From NCBI GenBank assembly GCA_014218235.1, contig CM024759.1:5596712-5660711 (forward strand): DNA of 64,000 nucleotides, given 5' to 3'. A program made the translations under genes and the position numbers. The notes under the pieces are model-generated. The model was not told the origin of the DNA, made no database searches, and worked only from the letters and a program-made list of their open reading frames with translations. This DNA comes from Colocasia esculenta (lineage: Eukaryota; Streptophyta; Magnoliopsida; Alismatales; Araceae). Of this stretch, positions 21,626-33,962 are shown in pieces (the first letter of the stretch is position 1; every line of letters begins with the position of its first letter).

Positions 21626-22560
21626 ATGTCAATAAAACAACCCGATAATAGATCAACAAAGGTAAGTAAATTCTAAAAGAAAAGGGGGAATAAATTAAAT
21701 AGTTTGAAACAGACCTAAGTCAAATGAAGATAAAAAAATATACAATAGTTTAAGATTACATTCAAAAGAAAGGGACAAAACTTCAAATCATATGATAAAA
21801 AGACATGAATAATTTTAAATTCAAACTAACAAACTTTAAACAAATGCAACAAGTTAAAAGAAATGATTTCAAAGCAAAAAAATCAAACTGAACAACCTAA
21901 AAAATTTTATTAAATCAAATAACTCCAGGTTAAATATTTTAACCTTGAAGCAAACTCAAATAAAAATTCCAATTTCAATCTGCAGATTCAAGATAAAATT
22001 AAAAAGAAACAAACTTAAATACAAAGATGTCTGAAATCAAATAAAGTAAATCAAACATGATAAAGAATTGAACCAAATCAAATCAAATGATGTTGAATCA
22101 AACTCAACCCCTCCTTCAAAAAATAACTATAATAATTCCAAAGTGCATCAGGTGTTGTCTTTTAATCATCTTATGATAGACATAATCAATCTTATATCAT
22201 TATGCACTTCTTTTATCGGATGTTTCTATTATGCACTTCTTTTATCGGATGTTTTTTTTATCGGATGTTTCTATTACATGCCATAAGACTCTTTTATTCT
22301 GACAATTAATCAAGAGTTTTTTTTCTCAGAGAGATATAATTAACGTCGTTGCGTTTAGGTAACAGTGGAATATTGGTCCCGACCCGATCTCCACTTTCGT
22401 TTGTCAAAGTCAAACATCGTGTAAAGAGACTCAAAGCCCTTCGACTCTCGGAGACAGAACATGTTGTCACTTACGTGACTGGCACGCTTGCGCTCTGCGA
22501 TTATAAATTCATCTTTTGTCTCATTGGCTGGCTTTGCTCTAGACGGGACTTGAATTTACA
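21626..22560. other. Unassigned AT-rich DNA
   Basis: A-rich sequence to about 22060. 22205-22275 has three tandem copies of a phrase ending TTTTATCGGATGTTT. 22330-22560 is GC-richer with an unsupported 77-codon frame. No gene is recognised. Confidence 0.5.
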
Positions 22561-23236
22561 ATATGTAATTATGTACACATGAGAACATGATAAACATAAA
22601 TTTAAATAAAAATTATCCTGATGGATCACAAATCCATTTCCACATACAAATATTTAGTTGGAGGATAAATTTGCTACACATATTTAGTTATTTTTATATT
22701 CATGTCTAAAATAAGGCTTCATATTAATGCCACAAGATATTCTTATGTTTCACAACTTATTGAAATTATATAAAGAAAGTATGTAAATGTAAATATTTAG
22801 ATATATTAACGATATAATTTATAAATATGAAACATATATAGGTACAAATATAGAATTGGATATATATATATCTTAATAAAGTATGGAATTATTTTTAGAT
22901 TTTATTTTATTTTAATATTGAATATATATATATATATATACAGATGTTGCATTTTTTTAAAAAAAAACTCCATTTGTGTTTAAATTCTAAAATTTTTTTG
23001 GTGGATGGTATGGTAGTGAAGAGAGAGAGTGATTGTGAGAGGGAAAGATAAAAATAAAAAAAGTGGAGGGAGAAGGAATCACCATTATTTTTTATGATTT
23101 GTATGATTGTGAGGAGAGAGAGAAAGAGGTTGTGGGAGGAAAATATTTTAAAAAAACGGAGGGAGAAAGAGAATGAGCGAAAAAAAAATTTCCATGATGG
23201 GTCGGGTTGTGAGGAGCGAGAAAGAGAGAGAGAGGT
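22561..23236. other. AT-rich DNA with a TA microsatellite and purine-rich repeats
   Basis: (TA)n runs at 22860-22875 and 22920-22945. 23018-23236 contains two imperfect copies of a ~100-bp GAGAGAGA/GTTGTGAGAGGAAAAG phrase that recurs at 23200-23280, 27705-27745 and 29430-29506. Confidence 0.6.
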
Positions 23237-24911
23237 TGTGAAAGGAAAAGATAAAAATCACAAAAGTAGAGAGAGAGAATGACCATTAAACATTTTTCTC
23301 TCTTCCTCATTAAATACATCTCTCTTTCCCCATTAAAAGCATCTCTTCCATCTTTTACATGTCAGTCACTTTTTCCACAAGACATTTATTTATTGGGTGC
23401 ACCAAATATTTCTAGAAAAAAAAGAGTAGAAAATGAGAAGAAGTGGAGGAGAAAAGAGAGGGCTGCAGGACAGCCTTTGAAGAGACTTGTGCAAGGTAAC
23501 AAGTAACTATTTTGCTAAGTGTTCAAAGATTTATTTGACTTGTTTATTTAAATTGGGCCAAACTTGTGTAACACTATAATGCTTTATGTCAAAATTATTC
23601 TGATTTGAAATGATATGACATATCTTTTATGGATTTAACCGGGCGTTACATAGTGTGTTTTGCATGCTAAACATGTGTTATACTTTAAGGGGCTTTTATA
23701 TATTTAGCATGGACTTGATGGGCTGACATTTGATGCGTTTACTATGTTTAACATGTGATATATGTAACGATTTTTTTAAATGGGCTAATCTATACTATTA
23801 TAATAAAACTCAGTTCTGAAACAGTCACGTGGCAACACCAGAAGCAGAGTTTTCCCGCCTAAATCTCCCCACTAAATCTATCTATATTGCAGCTAAATAT
23901 GGTTAAGAAAAATCCGGGTAAACAAATCTTATCATATAGTAGCTAATATAAAATAATAAATCTATCAACTTTAACACACCTCCCGTAAGACAAGTCTCAA
24001 ACATTAATTGTCACCTAAATCAACGAAGAAATCTTTCTAAACAAGGTAAGATACTCACCATCTAAAAAATCTTGCTAAACTGAGCAGACCATAACTTTTT
24101 AGAAAATATTCAATTTTAAGCCTACCTTCGTGCAGTCCACCTTCCTTTGTTTTAAGAACAAATTTTCTCTATTTAGTTTAACAAAATTTTTATAATAAAA
24201 ATTATATACTTTTATAAATAATATGTTTTATTTATCTTAATATTTTATAAACAACTACCGTGCATCGCACGGGTTTTCAACTAGTATCTAACATAGTCAA
24301 CACCTTAATGGCCCGGTTGTGGACTCATGTTTCTTATAATAAATTTAATTTAAGTTGTGAAATAAAATAAAAATTTTCTAGGCAATAAAAGAAAAAAAAT
24401 CAAATCCATTCTCCTTCTCAAGTTTATCCTTTTAAATGATGCGTAATAAAACCATGACATTAGTTTCATTTGCTTTAGAAAATATATAAATAAATGATCT
24501 TTTTTAAAGTCCTTTGTTCTGATCAAGTTTGGCTTTGCTTGCAAGTTTAAATTGTTTTAATTTGTGAGTTATGTATGTTTAGAAATTAGAACTGGTCATC
24601 TGATCTGATGGTTAATCAAGGAAGAGGTGATCTCCACTTTTATGTTTGGACTTGTTACTGGAAAAATGGAGATTTGCTGCATCTCCACTTCCCCATGTTC
24701 TGACCTTGCGTCTGTAGAGAAGGATCCCCTGGCCAATGGATTCCATTTCCATTTCTACACATATGATTACTGCGTCCTCGAGAAAGGACCATCTGACCAA
24801 GGAAGGGAATGAGGCGTATTACCGTAGACTCATTTCAAACAAAAGTTTGCAGCCTTTTTCCAAGCTGACATCTGTGAACCCTACGGTTATTACCCCACCC
24901 GGTCTCTTCAA
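23237..24911. repeat. Segmental duplication, copy 1 (carries a Helitron)
   Basis: This stretch matches 27705-28857 in direct orientation with many small differences. The main difference is a 496-bp Helitron at 23789-24284. Short open frames in it are not conserved between copies and are not supported as genes. The left ~160 bp has a further partial copy at 29430-29506 plus 30298-30420. Confidence 0.85.
23789..24284 (+). mobile_element. Non-autonomous Helitron
   Basis: It begins TCTATACTATTATAATAAA (5' TC end) and ends CTAG (24281-24284). A perfect stem-loop CCGTGC-ATC-GCACGG lies at 24258-24272, eight bases before the end. It is inserted between A and T with no target duplication. The duplicate at about 28220 reads straight through as an empty site (GGGCTAA then TATCTAAC). 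Helitrons move by a rolling-circle mechanism using a Rep/helicase supplied by an autonomous relative. At 496 bp and without coding sequence this one must be mobilised in trans. Confidence 0.95.
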
Positions 24912-27704
24912 CTCAGCCATAATTAGGGTTTCAAAACACCATTACATTGTTCATTTCTTCCTTCCTCTAGATGAGATTTACGGTATTATTTATAAGAAAG
25001 AAACTCTAGTGGTCAAATGTTGTTCTAATTATTGAATGAATTATCTTATGAATCGTTATTCAAATTGCTAGAGTTATAGCTGTCTATCTTTCGTATTCAA
25101 ATTAATCGATTATCTGTATTATTCACTCTAAAAATAATTGATTATCTAAATTAATCCATTATTCTTACCTTCTTTTCATCAATAATCGGCTATTCTAAAT
25201 TAATCGATTATTCTTCATCAAAATAATCGATTATTCTGAAGGCCATTTTGAAATGAATTAAACAATCAACTATATTATAGTACACATCTTACGATCTATT
25301 ATCTTGACATATTTTAATCAATTATCTTGTAGTGCATCTCTTCTATCATCTCAAAAGAAATGATTGACATGTCACTCAAAATACTTTATTCATTTTTCAT
25401 GACATGTTTGCATTCTAGAATACTTTGTTTATGTGGTCTATATTTATCTAAGCTTCTATTCACAATCTCACATGCATGTGTAACTAATTAAGAAAAGTGT
25501 GTCTTTACATGTCAAACAACTGGATGAGCATTATTTAATTTGATATATGTCCTAGTATCATTTTACGACTATTCCATAAGAAGTAATGTGTGCTAAGAGA
25601 ATATTTTATTGCTCTCATCTCAAAACTTTTTAAAAGAAAGATTTATTTTCTTAGTAAAAGTATGGTGAAGATTTTATGATAACTCTATTACACTAAAGTA
25701 AATCTGCATACGTAATAGCTCAACGTTCAAACCTCTAAAAAGGTCTTTTTGAGTGTCGAATGCGCATTGGTTGATGGATTATTTTATATATAACATTTAT
25801 CTTGAAACGTGCATCAAACATGCCAGTTATAGTCTGCCAAGATAAGCTACTTTTTGTAGGTATCTTGAAGCACACCAACCTATGACTTTGGGACTATACA
25901 CCAGCATCTATATGAGGATATGCAACCAAGGCTACTGAAAAAAAAGAAGAAGATCTTTTGCTAAAAAAAAGAAAGTATGGACCAAAGTGTTGATCGTGTT
26001 GAGACTGAGTCTAACGTACACATTGTTGTGAGACAACTATCAACCCAACGGCTACAAAAGAAGACACTATAAAAGAAAGCCATATGGAATTGTTACAGAG
26101 AGATGCACCAAAGATACACACAACATAAAAAAAGATTTTGAAGTGTGATCTGAGTGCTCATGTGAAGGAGCAAAAGTCTAGCCTCTAGAGAAGCTTCCAT
26201 TCCAATCTTGTTCCTGTTCAACGTGAAAGCCCACTAAAGAAGATAACTTTGAAGGAAAGAGTCCAACTCTCAGCCACGCCCACAAAGCTCAAGATCATTC
26301 ACTTGCTGAGCATTCAACTACAACGAGCTTCATGTTTCTGATCTTTTCCATTTGTTGGGTCAAATTTATTGTGCTTACTGTGTGCCTTATCTGTCTAGCT
26401 TCGTAGACATTTTTCCTCCGACACAACTTCTCTATAGAAATAGAGGCAATCAACCAGAGGTATGTATCTGGTGGTGTTCCTTCCACCTTTGGCATAAGGT
26501 GAAGACCTGATTGTGCGGCAGCAGAAGCGGTGACCAAGGTGTGGCGACTATCTAACCTTAATTTGGTGTCTCTAGTGCATTAGAGCCCACGATGACGAGA
26601 TCAAGACCGTTATCTCGTACGGGGGCAGTCTACACCACATTTGTCGACGACAACATCAAGGTGTGGGAGCGGACAAAGGGCTCACACTGCCTGAAGGGGG
26701 TGTGATGGAGGGGCACCGGGGGCGGCATGGAATGAGGTTGTGGTGATGGAGGAGGGTGGATGGTGTATGGTGAAAAGTCGAATTGAAAAAAAGAGAGAGG
26801 ACATGATTGAGTGCCAATTAGGGTAGCCAACAGATCAGATCGGAATAAAAAAAGAGTGTTTTCACTTCCGCTTCTTATAAAAAATTTCATAGTCGGTCGA
26901 AACAGAAACGAAAAATGTGTTTGAAACGAAAATTTTAGATGCAACAATATTTATATAATTAGAATTAATTTATAAATTTAGAAGTATATTGATTATTAAA
27001 TTTATAAATAGTTTCAAATATAAATTTAATAATTGTTTTTACCATATCTTCTCCATTATGTATATTTTAATGACTCTTACTAAATGAAATATGACAAGAT
27101 CAAATTAATATGATAAAATTATGTAGTTATATATAATGGTTGAGTAATAGATAATCAACATATGGTGATATAAAGACTATTAGAGAAAAAAAAATCATAT
27201 ATGATAGAATGAGAGAGTGACCACTAGTCAATAATTGAGACAATGATAGATGTCATTTATATATAGGTTAGAGGTGATGGACAATGAATTAAAAATTTAA
27301 GAGCCAAAAGCCAAATTTTTTAGGTTGAGAAAGTTTTATTAAAAAACATTATACAATATATATTAAAAATTATCAAAATAAAAAAGTGGATGCGAAATTA
27401 GGTGTTTCCGCTTCTACATCCTATAAGAATTCAAATATCCATTTTCGCTTCCACAAAAATATTTTTCAAAATTTCACATCCTATAAAAATAATGTCAAAA
27501 TATGTGGAGTAAAACTTAAATCAGAGATCCGTTGACAATTCTAGTGCTAGTACGGTACTAACATGTACTATACTAAACCATGAGTTAATCGATCCGATCC
27601 TAATTTACCTGTCCGACCAACCTTAAATAAGAGGGTGGGTTCTTTACCTTAGACAAGTACAACTTCTATTTCGCTGAGAGCCTCATTCTAATTACACACG
27701 AACA
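24912..27704. other. Unassigned DNA between the duplicated segments
   Basis: 25085-25250 is a degenerate array of AATAATCGATTATTCT-like words. 25900-26640 is GC-richer and resembles decayed LTR sequence but I cannot assign it. 26640-26800 includes a GT/GG-rich phrase. 26940-27540 is AT-rich. No supported gene. Confidence 0.45.
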
Positions 27705-28857
27705 AGATAAGAATCACAAAAGTAGAGAGAGAGAGAGAATCACCATTAAATATTTCTCTCTCTTCCTCATTAGATACATCTCTCTTTCCCCATCTCTTCC
27801 ATCTTTTACGTGTCAGTCACTTTTTCCACAAGACATTTATTTATTGGGTGCACCAAATATTTCTAGAAAAAAAAAGTAGAAAAGGAGAAGAAGTGGAGGA
27901 GAAAAGAGAGGTCTGCAAGACAGCTTTTGAAGAGACTTGTGCAAGGTAACAAGTAACTATTTTGCTAAGTGTTCAAAGATCTATTTGATTTGTTTATTGG
28001 ACCAAACTTGTATAATGATTTATGTCAAAATTATTCTGATTTGAAAGGATATGACATATCTTTTATGGATTTAACCGGCCGTTACATAGTGTGTTTTGCA
28101 TGCTAAACATGTGTTATACTTTAAGGGTTTTTTATTAAACATGGACTTAATGGGCTGACATTTGATGCGTTTACTATGTTTAACATGTGATTATAGGTGA
28201 AGCTTTTTATAATGGGCTAATATCTAACATAGTCAACACCTTAATGGCCCGGTTGTGGACTCATGTTTCTTATAATAAATTTAATTTAAGTTGTGAAATA
28301 GAATAAAAATTTTCTAGGCAATAAAAAAAAAAAATCAAATCCATGCAATCTCCTTCTCAAGTTTATCCTTTTAAATGATGCGTAATAAAAACCATGACAT
28401 TAGTTTCATTTGCTTTAGAAAATATGTAAACAAATGATCTTTTTTTAAAGTCCTTTGTTCTGATCAAGTTTGGCTTTGCTTGCAAGTTTAAATTGTTTTA
28501 AGTTGTGAGTTATGTATGTTTAGAAATTAGAACCGGTCATCTGATCTGATGGTTAATCAAGGAAGAGGTGATCTCCACTTTTATGTTTGGACTTGTTACT
28601 GGAAAAATGGAGATTTGCTGCATCTCCACTTCCCCATGTTCTGACCTTGCGTCTGTAGAGAAGGATCCCTGCAAAAGAAAAAGGGTTCCATTTCCATTTC
28701 TACACATATGATTACTGCGTCCTCCAGAAAGAAAGGACCATCTGACCAAGGAAGGGAATGAGCCTACTGGCGTACTCATTTCAAACAAAAGTTGGCAGCC
28801 TTTTTCCAAGCTGACACTTGTGAACCCAGAACCCTACGGTTATTACCCCCCGGTCTC
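27705..28857. repeat. Segmental duplication, copy 2 (Helitron-free)
   Basis: Direct copy of 23237-24911. The boundary phrases agree at the left (AAAGTAGAGAGAGAGA) and right (CCCTACGGTTATTACCCC). It gives the ancestral empty site of the Helitron. Confidence 0.85.
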
Positions 28858-29429
28858 CTCACACTTCTGTGAGAAAAAGGGGGTCTCTACGGAGTCTGTT
28901 TGTTTAGAGGTAAACATTTGAGCACATGGTCTTGGAAGTTATTACCTCACCATAATATTTTATGTGTTCAAATGTAATTCTCTAACAAAAACTTACATTT
29001 AATACTGTTGATTTTTCATTTTTTTTAATATTTTATTTACACAAATAACTAGTGAAAATATTTTCCTAACAATTAAATGGATAATTAAGATTTTCATTTT
29101 CATATAAAAATTATTCTATAAAAAATGATTTTCCAATGAAAATAATTTACTTACATCCAAATGGATAACTCTGATCCCCACTTTCAGGTTTTCTATCCTG
29201 CTCCAAAATTTCGTCTGCTTCATAATTCATCAGCAAGTGGAGTTGTAACGAAGACCGTGTATCCCATTTCCCTACTCTTCACGTAGTGGCTGCATAGTTG
29301 GCCGCAGGTGCTTGCAAAATGTCACTTCTTCCACACGTGGCCAACTGGGTCAATCCCAGGGAAGTCGGTGCATCCAGTTGTGCCCATACGGGAGGCAAGC
29401 ATTTCTCTAAAAAAAATAAATTTGCTTAA
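28858..29429. other. Unassigned AT-rich DNA
   Basis: No coding sequence or recognisable repeat seen. Confidence 0.4.
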
Positions 29430-30420
29430 TAGGTCGGGTTGTGAGGAGAGAGAGAAGAGTTGTGAAAAGAAAAGATAAAAATAAAAAATGTAGAGGGAGA
29501 GAGAATCGGCTTTATAAGGTGTTTGGCTGCAGTTTTTTTTAAAATTATTTCTAACTAAAAAATTATAGTGTGTTAATTTTTTTACTAAAATTTTAAAATT
29601 ACGAGAAAAATGTTATTATTTGTTTGGTAAAATTAATATAATTTTTAATTTTTGTAAAGACATGTTTAGTCGACATTTTTAACTATTATTTTTTTATAAT
29701 AAAAGTGACAAGGAGGAGGTGGGGGTGGGTGCAAACGGTCGCCGACGTGGTGGGGTGGGGGAAGGGGGGCGCTGGCGGGTGAGGAGAAGGAGGGGGCACC
29801 GGCGGGGGGAGGGGGGCACGACGCAGGGGGGGGGGGGAGAGGAGAAGGAGGGGGTGCTGGCGAGGGGGGGGGAGCCGACGGGGGTGAAGGAGGAGGAGGG
29901 GGCGCCGGCGGGGGGCGTCAGGGGGGGGTGGAGGAGGGGGCGCCGACTAGGGGAGAAGGAGGGGGGCACAGGGGGGCATGGCGTAGGGGGGGAGAGGAGA
30001 AGGAGGGGGCGCCGGTGGGGGTGGAGGAGGAGGGAGGCGCTGGCGGGGGGGGGGGGGGGAGAAGGGCGCAGGGGGGTGAGGGAGGGGGATGGTGCGGCGC
30101 AGGGGGGGTGGAGGAGGAGGAGGGGGCACGGGGAGGGGGGCAGACATCGTGTGTGAGAGTTTTTTTTTTTTTAAGTGAAGAGTTATTTTTTTTAGAGAGA
30201 GTTTTAAGCTGGTGAGATTTCATCCCTAAAAAAAATGATCTTACCAAATGTGTGTTAGTGAACATCTTCCCTTAAAAAAAAAGGAAAAAAATTGCAACCA
30301 AATACTTCTCTCTCTCTCTCCCTCATTAAATGCATCTCTCTATTCCCTATTAAAAAATCTCTTTCATCTTTTACATGTCAGTCACTTTTTTTCCAAGATA
30401 TCTATTTATTGGGTGTGTAA
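29430..30420. repeat. Third, partial copy of the duplicated segment, split by an insertion
   Basis: 29430-29506 matches 23200-23280, and 30298-30420 matches 23290-23400. Between them lies about 790 bp. Its ends, GTGTTTGGCTGCAGTTTTTTT near 29520 and TTGCAACCAAATACTT near 30290-30308, look like imperfect inverted repeats, which suggests a transposon insertion. No clear target duplication found. Confidence 0.5.
29705..30155. repeat. Extremely G-rich block
   Basis: About 450 bp of nearly uninterrupted G runs of 4-10 with GA and GGCGCCGGCGG interruptions. It shows loose minisatellite structure (GGAGAAGGAGGGGGCGCC repeated). The long Gly/Arg/Glu frames here and the Pro frames opposite come from composition. 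It has strong potential for G-quadruplexes. Confidence 0.9.
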
Positions 30421-31195
30421 ATTGATGTGTCATTTTGAGCACACCACCGTTGTACACTAAGAATTTTTTTTCCTTTTTATCCTCTAATTTTCCCTCCCAT
30501 TGGTTGAAGACTTCCCCTCCTTTTATAGGCCGGCTTGGACGATGGAACCTCCCATTGGTTGAAGCTAAACTCTTGTCTTTAGAAGCGCAAGAAGACAAAA
30601 TTTATCGAGACATAGCGATCAACTTCCTGAGAGGAGGAAAATTGGCAGATGGCTCCTCTAAACAGTGGGGTAGTTGATTAAGTCCGTCTAGGCACCTCAT
30701 TTTAAGCTCTGTACTTACTTCATTCTTCAGTCAATAAGGTATTCAAAGGAGTGAAAGGATCTCCCATTAGCACATCTGCATGAGGAGATTAAGGCTCTCC
30801 CTAATGGCCATAGATGGAACCTCCGACCCCCCTTGTCGAAGGTTTGCACATTCAGATATACTTTTTAAGTTTCAATGCTAGCCGATGATGCGACTGTCCC
30901 CTTGAGGATGGCACATTGTTGCAATATCCAAGTTCATTCCTACATGCTGCGGGCAATGCCATCTTATATAGTTTATAGGATCGCCAATGCATGCTCTCAT
31001 CCTTGGGAGGCTGCTCCATGGTGAAAGGCATCCTTTTGCTCCATGTTTTCTACTTGGGCAGAATAGCGGACCAACTGCGTTTTTAAGAAAGAGAAAGATT
31101 GCATGTGCAACAAGTCTTGGGTGACAATCTACATGACAATCGGCGTCGCACCACACAAATTAACAGATACAGAGATCAACAAGCGACAACAGACA
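30421..31195. other. Unassigned DNA
   Basis: The phrase CCTCCCATTGGTTGAAG is repeated at 30495 and 30548. Otherwise I recognise nothing. Confidence 0.4.
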
Positions 31196-31200
31196 GCGGT

Positions 31201-33453
31201 TGTGACGGAACGCCTCGTCCAAGTCCGTTAAACCAGTAACGTACTTGATCTGAGTCCGTCTCCCGCGAACGGGCCGAAACCTCGCAAGGGATACCACACC
31301 ACAGTCCGTGTAAACACAAAGGAACACACTATTTCATATATATATTTCACAAGTTTACATAGCCATATTTCCACAAAACTGGAAAAAAAAGTACAAGAGC
31401 CTGGGGCATACCCCGAGATACAACTGAAACAAGTAAACAAACTAGCTACACTACTATTGCTACTACCACAACTACACTGCTGGAGCTACTGACCCTGCAC
31501 CGCTACGACGCGGCTCTGAACTGGACGACGGTCGAGAGATGTTCTCCTCGCCTTCACCTGAGGGGGTAGGGGTGAGCCTCGCTAGTCACTGGCTCAATAG
31601 GGAACTCCCCCAAAACCGAGCAAACCAAAAACACAGGTACAAAAGTAGTAAACAGTACCAACAATTTATAGAACAGCTAAGCAGGATATGAAAGCTGTAA
31701 AAGTACTTACCGTCTGCCGACTACGAAAAACAACCGTAATAATTAAACGGAAAACCAGTACAAGAGTACGAGCTAAAGTAGAGACCGCCAAACACGAGCC
31801 ACATGAACTGGTTCGTGACACCAGAGACTGACTCAGACAAGCTAACACAGGTCTACCTCTCAGTCTCGCAGTCACGGACGAAAGGTCCAGCTGCCGCTCC
31901 ACGTGAAAAGGTCAAGCAACTGTGGAGACTAACTAAACACCACCACCTGCAGACCACACGGTCGTAGGCCCATGCCTAACACCTCTAGAGACCCTGGCCT
32001 GGGCCCTCTAGAGTGAGGCACTGGAAAAAGACTAGTCGGGGACCAGTGTCGACTACTGGTGTCCGTACCCCCAACTACGAGCGGCTGCAAGTGACTAAAA
32101 GACAAGTACGGAAGTCACTGTCCCACTGTCGTCTTTCCCTCAACCGGACGTATAACTCAAACACAGGAGTGAGGGTGTCCAGGTCAGATGACACAGACCT
32201 CGACGGTACAACACAAGTACCGGGACAAAGCCCCAAGCTAACAGCCTGGCTCACAGAGAACTTGGGGCACCCAACTGGAGAGGTAACCACGGTAGGCGTC
32301 GTACTACTCGCCACGTACAGAAAACCACGTGCACGTCACACAAACCACGTGAAGACTCACGTAAACCGCGTGCACTAGTAGTCTACTACACGTGAACACC
32401 ACGTAGACACGTAAAGAAACAGCCAACTGCGTACCCAGTACGCTAGTCTCAGAAACCACGTGTGCTAGGTGCACCACAATTACCATTGCACCTTTCGATA
32501 TCAACAAATATTCAATATAACAATATTTAAGTAAAAGCATGCTGGCGGCAACCTCGACTTCCGTTGATGAGATATAAACGGCAAGGTATCTGGCCGTTAA
32601 TCTCCCAGCTGAAGAACCTGGCGTCAATCGATGTTGACGCCAAGATCTTCGGCTATCAACTTCACAGAAACCCTGGGCTGATACCTCAGGTATTCCCAGC
32701 CCTAAAACCAATAGAAAAACACGAGGAATCACCTTCTCTAGCATGCATGAATCCTAATCAACTCTAAACAACATGTTTCCATTGTTATATTGATCAAACC
32801 ACCCATTAACCCCGCATGAAGTGCCATTACTCAAAAACACAATTAACATACAGATTCAAGCGTTCCAGATGTATTATCACAACCTAAAGGAACTAAAGGG
32901 ATCATCCCCTACCTCAATACGCTCTTAAACCTCCTAAATTCTCCTGCTTCGCACCAAACCCTCCGCAAGCTCCTACGGAGATTACACCTCGCTCCGGCGT
33001 TTCCTTGGCCGATTCGTCACCACCTCGCGTTCCATGATCCTCCAACTTACCTTTTACAACTGTTGAAAGTAGTGGGGAAACAAGGGGCATGAAAACAGGG
33101 CAAGGGAGAGGGAGAATAGGGTGAGGGAACTGTCCTCGGGTAGACCTATATTCTGCAGGTTGCACAGGTTAGCGTCAACCCTAATGCCGTTTAGGGAAAC
33201 CGCCACCATAAACGTCCACAAAGCCTGCCGTTAAGTTCATACGGTTGGCGTCACCTTCGATGGACGCCAATCCATTCAACGTCCACACCTGGCCGTCAAC
33301 TCCTAATAAACTGCAGCAGGTTCTATCTTATTTCAAAACCAAACCTGTACCACACCTGCGCACACCACACGTCCAAACCACATTGGCCTCACAATGGCCA
33401 TCACAACCATTACACACATGATCCATAAGGATCCGAAAACACGCGACGTTACA
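31201..33453 (-). mobile_element. Solo LTR related to the Tekay-type element
   Basis: Read on the minus strand it starts TGTAACGTCGCGTG and ends CCGTCACA, matching the 431-2717 LTR along its length but clearly more diverged (2253 against 2287 bp). It is flanked by GCGGT on both sides (31196-31200 and 33454-33458). It has no internal region, so it is the product of LTR-LTR recombination. Frames inside are shadows. Confidence 0.93.
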
Positions 33454-33509
33454 GCGGTGGCAACAACTGGCGATGAGGTCGACAGCGAAATCTAAAATCA
33501 CTATTTAAG

Positions 33510-33962
33510 CCTCAATTTGGCAATGGATTGGGGTTAGAAATAACTCCAATCCATGACTAAAGTTATATAGGGTTAACTCATTTTTTAGTTTATTTTCTTG
33601 TGTGTTAACCCAGTTTAACTACATTGAGTTAACCCACTTTCTCTTAGAATTATTTTGGTAAGATAAAATGAGTTAATCCACTTTCATATCAAAAAGTGAT
33701 TTGAAAAAAAAAAGTAGCAATTAATGTTGTGTTGAGAAAAGAGAAAGTAGCAAATATTGTTGTGTAACGCCAAGACAAAAAGGTAGTTAACCCACTTGAG
33801 TTAACTCCAATCCACCTCTAGAGGTAGGTTGGAAAATTGTGAGTTAACTCACATCTGACCCACTTTTAATCTAACCTACTTGAATTAACTTTCTTTTATT
33901 ACCAAACTACATTTTGAGTTAACTCTAAGTTAACTTTGAGTTAACTCGTTACCAAACTGAGG
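33510..33962. mobile_element. MITE-like element
   Basis: Termini CCTCAATTTGGCAATG and CGTTACCAAACTGAGG form imperfect inverted repeats. The interior is rich in GAGTTAACTC words in both orientations. It is about 450 bp and non-coding. A target duplication is not certain, so the superfamily is open. Confidence 0.55.

Noticed and set aside
29719..30156. Long Gly/Arg/Glu-rich and opposite Pro-rich open frames
   Set aside because: They exist in several frames on both strands and follow from the G-rich composition.
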